This document shows positions 57,955 to 64,000 of a DNA stretch of 64,000 nt, piece after piece. Origin of the DNA: Gossypium raimondii (taxonomy: Eukaryota > Streptophyta > Magnoliopsida > Malvales > Malvaceae); contig NC_068565.1 in NCBI RefSeq assembly GCF_025698545.1, positions 4,402,001 through 4,466,000 on the forward strand, written 5' to 3'. Position numbers and translations under genes: made by a program. The notes under the pieces are model-generated. The model saw only the letters and a program-made list of their open reading frames with translations, had not been told where the DNA came from and did no database searches. The stretch's first letter is position 1. Each line of letters begins with the position of its first letter.

Positions 57955-58286
57955 CTAGACATTAAAGATAAAAAGGAGTTGTAAAATTTGGTACAATATG
58001 GGATAAAATAAATGATTGGAAAGTGCAAGAAAAAGCTAAAAAAAAACTAATAAAAGAAAATAAAGTCACGAAGAAGAACATGACAGCCAACCACCTCCTA
58101 AATCCCTTCACGATTATTTATTTATTTTCCTCTTTACTACATTATTATTTACTCAATCATTAATGAAATGCTTAAGGTATAGATTGACAAATTTTCTTAT
58201 ACTGATTTCTAATTTTTTTAGATCATATTGGTTCATAAGGTTAGCATCTTATACTGATTAGTCTTTAAAATGACATCATTTTTTTT
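57955..58286. other. Continuation of the duplicated flank
   Basis: It is colinear with 40261-40534, with an extra section near 58180-58240. No gene. Confidence 0.6.
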
Positions 58287-58985
58287 TACATTTGTTGACA
58301 CGTGGAAAAATATATAGATTCATCTTTAACCATTCTTTAACCATGTTTTAAAAACCTTAAAATTTTGAAAAAAATTAAAATTTGTTAAAAAATAAGAAAT
58401 ATATAAATGATAAAACTTCAAATATATATAAATTGAAATTGAAAATAAAAAGAATATATAAATTGAAAATAAAATAACAAAATTAGTTAAAAAGTCAAAA
58501 AATGTTTAAAATTCAAAATAAATAAATTTGGTTAGATTTTAGTAAATTACAGAAGTCGTAAAAATATAAAATTAAAATATTTTAAATATTAAAGAAATAA
58601 AATTGACCGTTTGACGTTTTTCAACTCTTTATCAGCGTCGGTCAATGCTGGTCAAGTTTGGTTAACTTCAGCCAATGCCCAATCAAATTTTTTATAATAT
58701 TTTTAAAAAATTGAATATTTATATTTTTATATTTTTAATTTTATTTGTTATATATTTTTAGATTTTAGATTTTTATTTTTTAAGTTGAATTTTTATATAT
58801 TTAGTTTTGAAGTTTTATAATTTATAATATCTCTTAAAAAATTTAAATTTTTTTAATCTTCTTTCAAAATTTTAAGTTTTTTTTTTTTAAATTTGTTAAG
58901 AATAATTAAAGATGAACTCATATATGTTCTCCTTATTTCTCCACGTATTGCCATCTACTTGTCCACGTAACAGATTCTTTAAAAA
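58287..58985. mobile_element. Foldback element, second copy
   Basis: Same long AT-rich inverted arms as 40535-41335, with deletions in both arms (for example the bases after GTTGACACGTGG and part of the right arm). Its centre keeps GTCAATGCTGGTCAAGTTTGG. It was duplicated with the surrounding block rather than inserted again. Confidence 0.55.
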
Positions 58986-58997
58986 CAAATTGTGTTA

Positions 58998-59147
58998 GGG
59001 TGAGTTTGGATCGGCAGTGCGTTTACCTGCGGTTAGTGTAAAAACAATGGTGGCGGTGAGATTAGATGCTGTAGTAATACTGTAGCGTGAGACAAAAAGT
59101 AAGCTAAACACACCGCACCGCACCCAATCGCCCATCCAAACCCACCC
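58998..59147. mobile_element. Harbinger/Tourist-type MITE, 150 bp, TTA target duplication
   Basis: The ends GGGTGAGTTTGGATCGGC and the inverse of GCCCATCCAAACCCACCC match at 16 of 18 positions. TTA is duplicated at 58995-58997 and 59148-59150, as made by PIF/Harbinger transposases. The sister block reads straight through at 41337-41340, giving an empty site. Confidence 0.85.
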
Positions 59148-59651
59148 TTAGTGTAAGGATGAATTTGTGTAATGCATGCCAACCTTAGGGCCAATATGAT
59201 TAAAAAAACATTTAGGGGTTAATGGTTGCCGAGTTCAAAGGGAAATCTATATATTAATCCTTAAAAAACTAAAGGTTAACAATAGGAATGGATTTGGTGT
59301 TAATCATAGGGATCGATTTGAGTAACAAATGCCTACCTTAGGAATCAATGTGATAAAAAAAATTTAGGTGCCAACTTGAGAAAAGTGCAAAGTTTAGGCG
59401 TTAATCTATATATTAAGCCTTGAACAAATCACTTGTGTTTTTTTTTTCTCTTTTAAGAATTTAATTGAAGTCACCGGAGAATCACAGGCTTTATCACCGG
59501 AACACATTTCGTCTCCTGTTCTCTCTTCTCAGACAAACTTTGACTTCAAATCAAATTTCAATCAACAAGAATTTGCTTTGAAAACATAAAGAAAATACCT
59601 TTTTTGGGTTTCGAAAATAGTGAGATTTTGGGCTTTTAGAAGAAAAGTGGG
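59148..59651 (+). other. Upstream region and 5' UTR-like leader of the UBTD-like fragment
   Basis: Colinear with 41336-41842, with the same 115-bp degenerate direct repeat and a leader from about 59480 rich in CTTCTC/CAAATTTCAATCA. It may still contain the original gene's promoter; no clear TATA box was seen. Confidence 0.5.
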
Positions 59652-60993
59652 ATGGGCTGTGCTGGATCGACGCCGGCCAAAGGAGACGGTGAGTCTATTT
59701 TACTTTGTTTTTTCTTCTGGTTTTTCTTGTTTGGTTGCTGAGAAAATCGTCGGGAAAGTTGGAAGCTTGAAAAACAATGACAACATCTTTGATTTATTTG
59801 AGCTCTAGAAAACTTTGGAGTTAAGCTAGTTAAATGGTATATTGAACAAGTAAAGTTTCTGATATTTCCTAAGCAGCTAAAAGGCTTCCGCTTGAATTTC
59901 TTTTTATTTTTAAAATTTTTGTTTCAATTTATAGTGTTTTTTCGTTCATTTTAAGAGATAGATAGCATTTTGGTTATTCAATTGTGTGATAATTATAGTC
60001 TCTTTGTTTTGTTTTTTTTTTCCTATGGATGATATAAAACAAAACAAACCATAATGTTGGAGCAATGATTGAAATATCTATCATCTATATATTCATTTAA
60101 CAGCTAAAAGATTGAAATTTCTGACTTATTGCTTTTCATAGTATAAAAATGTTGTTATAGACTGAAAAAGAGAAAGTAGAAGAAAATGGGGCTAAATTTG
60201 GGATGTTGATTTGAATGTTCTATTATTAGTACTCAATTTGTTTTCCAAATGTTTCTGAAAATTTTCTAATGTGTTCCATTTAGCTTTTTCAATAAAGAAA
60301 ACTTGCATTTTTGGAGTTGCAAGCAACTACATTGTTAATTTATTTATTAGTATTTTTCTATTGTATCGAGATTCAATAGTTGAAAGTTTGGAGATTGATG
60401 ATCAAATTATGAAAAAGAAAAAGGACTAATGCCTTGGCTGCATGAAATGGGCTATGTAATTATATGTTCATTCATGCTATTGTCATATGTATGACAATGG
60501 ATCAGTTTAGCACAATTCATAATCATATAGGAAACTTTATTTTCAGTCCAAAGATGGTCTCACATTGCGTAGAGAAGGGATAGTGGATGCTAGGATTCTA
60601 ATCCGGGACTTGCTGAATGCCTCTTAAGCATGGCTATATAAACTGGTAGAGTTAAGTGCTGGATTCTTATCACGTAGGAAACTTTTTCCTAGTTTGAGCT
60701 CCAAGCATGCTATCTTCAAAAGAAGTAGTGCTTGAGTGTTTGGGTGGTTAGTTTCTTTTTACCATCCGCTAACCAACTTACTACCTCTTTCTGGCAAACA
60801 TGCTGTATGAAATCATGCTTTTAGATTTGCATTCGAAGTGTATGTGTAGTAAATGATATAGTGAACTCTTTTGTCTCTGATAGGGAATGTGAAACAGATC
60901 CGGAAGCCAAAGCCCTGGAAACATCCTCAGCCGATAACCAAGTCTCAACTTGAGCAGATGCGTGAAGAGTTTTGGGACACTGCACCTTCCTAA
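59652..60993 (+). pseudogene. UBTD-like 5' gene fragment with intact two-exon mini-ORF (48 residues)
   Basis: Exon 1 (59652-59688) reads MGCAGSTPAKGD. The donor is G|GTGAGT and the intron is 59689-60883 with acceptor TCTGATAG. Exon 2 (60884-60993) reads NVKQIRKPKPWKHPQPITKS then QLEQMREEFWDTAPS and a stop. The MGC start would allow myristoylation and palmitoylation, as in full-length plant UBTD proteins. The ubiquitin-like domain and most of the UBTD_N domain are absent because the gene is cut after DTAP and runs into a Copia LTR. Start codon, frame and splice sites are all intact, unlike the two sister copies, so a short membrane-targeted peptide is possible, but a remnant is more likely. 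Confidence 0.7.
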
Positions 60994-61795
60994 ATTATTC
61001 TTCCAACGGCTCCAAAACTCTCTTAAAAGATGAGGATAAGAATAATCATTTTTTACACTTTAAACTTTTCCATATGATTAGTTAAAGAAGTGAAGAATCC
61101 TAGCCAAACACCAACTTTTGTTTTCTCAAACATGCCACTGCTTTGAAGGCTGGAAAAACCAATCATCCATGAGGCTGAAACATCCCAAACGACCTAAGCA
61201 AAAATTTTATGTTTGTTCTAACAGAACATGGAACGAGCAAGTAAAAAAACCGAACAATCTCCCCCTCAACATTTTTGAAAAAACCCTATAAAAAATGATT
61301 AGCACACAATCCAAATAAGTTAAATATCAGGAGAATTAAAATATGTCTTCTCCTAAGAGGTAAAACCATGCTCGATCATACACTCCCCTTTCAATATGTT
61401 TGTTCATCATATAATCAACTAAGCATGCACCAAGGTCATAAATAAATAGTACATCAAGCACTTGCTACAAATCTTCTTCCCTTTCCAAGTGGTACTTTTT
61501 ATATCATCTCAACAAATAAAATATCAAGTTACCAACCATAAATTTAGCACAATACATTGCACATAATTCTTAATATGATGTATCCCAAGATCTACTCTCA
61601 AGTCATTAAATATAATACCATATTTTCACCCAAACTTACAAAGCATGGACCGATTCCATTATCACAAACTGAACACCAATTTGACTGCCTATAAAAAGGA
61701 TATTAATTTGACAGAGTATACAGATGATGCGAATTTGTCATCTTAAATTTACGACGTTAATTTTACTCGGTTTTAGGATTCAGTATTTGACACCT
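60994..61795 (-). mobile_element. SIRE-like Copia remnant, third duplicate
   Basis: It is colinear with 43193-43960. The LTR start on the minus strand is at 61256 beside the polypurine tract. It ends at the switch to type B gene flank near 61795 (CACCTTCCCTAATTTATCAACATT). Confidence 0.6.
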
Positions 61796-62857
61796 TCCCT
61801 AATTTATCAACATTAATAAAAATGTTCAATTGAATTGGAGTGGTTGTAGTTGCTTCGGCAACGTATATGACATCCCAATTTGACCCGACAATCGGGTCAT
61901 GTAAAGGGGTGTTGCAATAATTACTTGTGTAATTACTCCAATTCTCACCCTCCCATAAGAATTGAAAAGTATAATTGGGGTGCTCCAATTACACTCAATT
62001 TAATGGGATACACAAATTACAATGGTTACTCAAAGATGGCCACCATTATGTAATTACAAACAACTATACCAAAATTCAATGACTAGATGACTTTTCAAAC
62101 ACTACCTAAAAATTTGTTTTATTTAAAATAAAATATTATTTTTTCGATTATGTTGAATTAATTAAAACCTGAAAATTTAAGTAAAAATTTTTAAAATCAT
62201 GTATATTTATATGAAAATTTTATGTATTAGTAATATTTTATTAATGAAATAAAATTTAGAGAAGAAAAATTTTCAGATCTTATTAATTAAGAAAATTTTG
62301 ACTAAAGATATATTAATATTGTTATGATTTTATAGACATAATCAATGTAAAGTTTTGATTAAATTTTAATGAAAATTAACTATAAATGACTTTTTCCACT
62401 TAGATATGTCAACACTTGTAAAATAATTTTTCCACATTGAATTGTTACCTAATTCAAGACTATACCTTGTAATATACTACAATGTATTTATATATTGCAT
62501 AATTGTAAATATTACATATAAAACATCACATGGACGAATTTAAACTTGTTTGATTATAATATATTTAAATTTGAAATGATTAGAATTTACGAAAATTTAA
62601 ATTTTTTTTAATGAATTATAAGAAGGGGTATAGCCCTAACAATATCACGATTAGTGTAACTTAAATCTAAGTCACACCTGAGATGGTAACATCCTGACCA
62701 TCAGATCAACACGCAACTTTGACGCAACTTTGACAAAAAGTCAATTTTGAAAAACAGTTTAACTTGGGAGAATCTAAACCAAACATAATCAGAAATAATG
62801 GGAATTTAAATGCAACCGTACTCCACCTCATGAGCACCCACCCCCCTTTTACAACCT
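61796..62857. other. Duplicated 3' flank of the type B gene
   Basis: It is colinear with 34601-35645 with small differences and has no gene. The junction at about 61795 marks the boundary of the large, 27-kb-period duplication. Confidence 0.65.
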
Positions 62858-63409
62858 CTAGTAATGAATAACAGTTACATTAAGCTCCGCAATTGTAGTG
62901 GTGTCATTACGTGAGAAATCCTTAAGTTGTGCAAACCCTTTGGCCATCCTAAATTTTCCTCTCCCTCCGACCACCGAAAGCTCACGTACCGTCACTGTTG
63001 TCGGATTCCTTGAAAACATGCTTATAGAGCTGCCGTTGAACTTACCCGTGATAAATCCAAAGTCCCAGTACCAGAGCAGGTTTGTTGTATTTGTATCGGC
63101 TATGAGGATCCCAAGCCCCTGAGCATTTCCGATCACCTCTGCGTTATCCTCAGGACCAATCTTTAAGATATCATCAAGGGCAAATATGGTGCTAAATGGC
63201 ACTGATGAATTGTTATCGCTGCTTGTGATATTAGCCTGAGCTATCACGGCCACCGTAGGGTTGCTGCCGCTGAGAAACTCATGCAAAAAAAAGTGGAGAT
63301 TGGTGACTTTCGCCTCCTCGGGATCATATGGCAAGCTTTCTGTGTAGTATTGGCTCTGCACTGATACGCTGAAGAGATGGAGGATTAGAATCCAAGTCAA
63401 TCTTTTCAT
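62858..63409 (-). CDS. Dirigent protein (type B, second copy)
   Basis: An intact 183-residue minus-strand gene, the duplicate of 35646-36197 at an offset of 27,212 bp. It differs by five residues: Pro to Ala before KVTNLHF, Met to Val in TVAMIAQ, Ser to Ala in PEDNSEV, Tyr to Phe in LKDYSRN and Ile to Thr in DTTIIAE. Signal peptide and all dirigent blocks (LHFFLHEF, IGNAQGLGI, FNGSSISMFSR, VVGGRGKFRMAKGFAQL) are unchanged. With frame and upstream region both preserved, it is probably functional or only recently released from selection. Confidence 0.92.
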   Translation of the reverse strand: MKRLTWILILHLFSVSVQSQYYTESLPYDPEEAKVTNLHFFLHEFLSGSNPTVAVIAQANITSSDNNSSVPFSTIFALDDILKIGPEDNAEVIGNAQGLGILIADTNTTNLLWYWDFGFITGKFNGSSISMFSRNPTTVTVRELSVVGGRGKFRMAKGFAQLKDFSRNDTTTIAELNVTVIHY

Positions 63410-64000
63410 TCTCTATGCTCTGATAATTGTCGATGTAATTTTCAACAAAAACTCCGCTGAGAAAAATAGATATCTGTCACTGTTAAGAGGAAATAAGATT
63501 GAGCCAAGGATAATTGGTTTTACGCTTTGGCCAAAATAAATAGGAAATTTGGGAAACTTATGATCATAATTAAATATTAATTAATTAATTATATCATTTT
63601 TTTTTTAAATTTTATTATAAAATTTACAAATCGTATGAAGGCTGCTGTATGTGCCCCAATCGGGATCAAAATCAAATAAAACATTGAATTTTAAAATTAC
63701 AATTTATAGAAAGCAGGCGGCTTAGTTGCTCAGCAACAATAAAATCATAATATATACGAAATTTTAATTAATTAAATGTCATACTTTATTTTGTTGAGTA
63801 AATTTATATGTAGAATTTGTAAATCAAGTATTGATTTATCTGTCTATAAGAAAAATATTAATTTGACTTAAAGTTAAAGTCTTGCCTCTACCTCATCTTT
63901 TTTTTTCCCCTAGAGTGCTAATTAAATGTAATGCTTTTATTTTGTTGAATAAATTTATATGTAGAATTTGTAAACAAGTATTAATTTTTCTATCTATAAG
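63410..64000. other. Upstream region of the second type B gene, to window end
   Basis: It is colinear with 36198-36825 with small indels and has no gene. The duplication continues past the window edge, so a further type A gene may lie beyond. Confidence 0.6.

Overview
The window is nuclear DNA of a flowering plant, most likely cotton (Gossypium, Malvaceae). The sequence is AT-rich, host genes are sparse, and most of the DNA is LTR-retrotransposon material nested in older copies. The host genes are intron-less dirigent genes of the cell-wall/lignan type, and there are pieces of a plant ubiquitin-domain protein gene. Species is inferred from the general look of the repeat families, not from a database search.

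Positions 1-10290 are a graveyard of nested elements. An old plus-strand LTR (1-915 and 3561-4634) is split by a minus-strand solo LTR (916-3560). A minus-strand Copia remnant (4635-5793 and 8239-8700) is split by a second minus-strand solo LTR (5799-8233), which has a perfect 5-bp target duplication. Positions 10296-26712 hold one nearly complete 16.4-kb Tat/Ogre-type Ty3/gypsy element. It has 2293-bp LTRs, a 5-bp target duplication (CATAC), a tRNA-Arg-type primer site, an extra ORF1 before gag, gag-protease, a predicted 248-nt intron whose removal joins protease to reverse transcriptase, two RNase H domains, integrase, a 3' tandem-repeat array and a polypurine tract. Its reading frames carry eleven in-frame stops and two frameshifts, so this copy cannot make its own proteins.

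Positions 26718-32565 are intergenic with small elements: SINE-like copies, a 329-bp inverted-repeat MITE, and a 654-bp hAT-like element with an 8-bp target duplication. From 32.6 kb to the end is a dirigent gene cluster built by repeated segmental duplication. Two gene types alternate. Type A is on the plus strand at 32679, 38183, 45898 and 50405 (the last broken by one stop codon). Type B is on the minus strand at 35646 and 62858, two copies 27,212 bp apart. Between them runs a repeated unit: type A gene, 3' flank, foldback element, 5' fragment of a UBTD-like ubiquitin-domain gene, Copia LTR fragment. A smaller tandem duplication of about 4.5 kb inside this block made the 45898/50405 pair.

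After duplication, individual copies were altered. A 4.7-kb Ale-type Copia element (53253-57954) and a 150-bp Harbinger-type MITE (58998-59147) inserted into one copy, and the sister copy still shows the empty sites. The type A gene at 38183 lost its TATA region to a Copia remnant. I saw no CRISPR array, rRNA or tRNA gene. The interest lies in the cluster's stepwise growth and in the Ogre element's expression signals.
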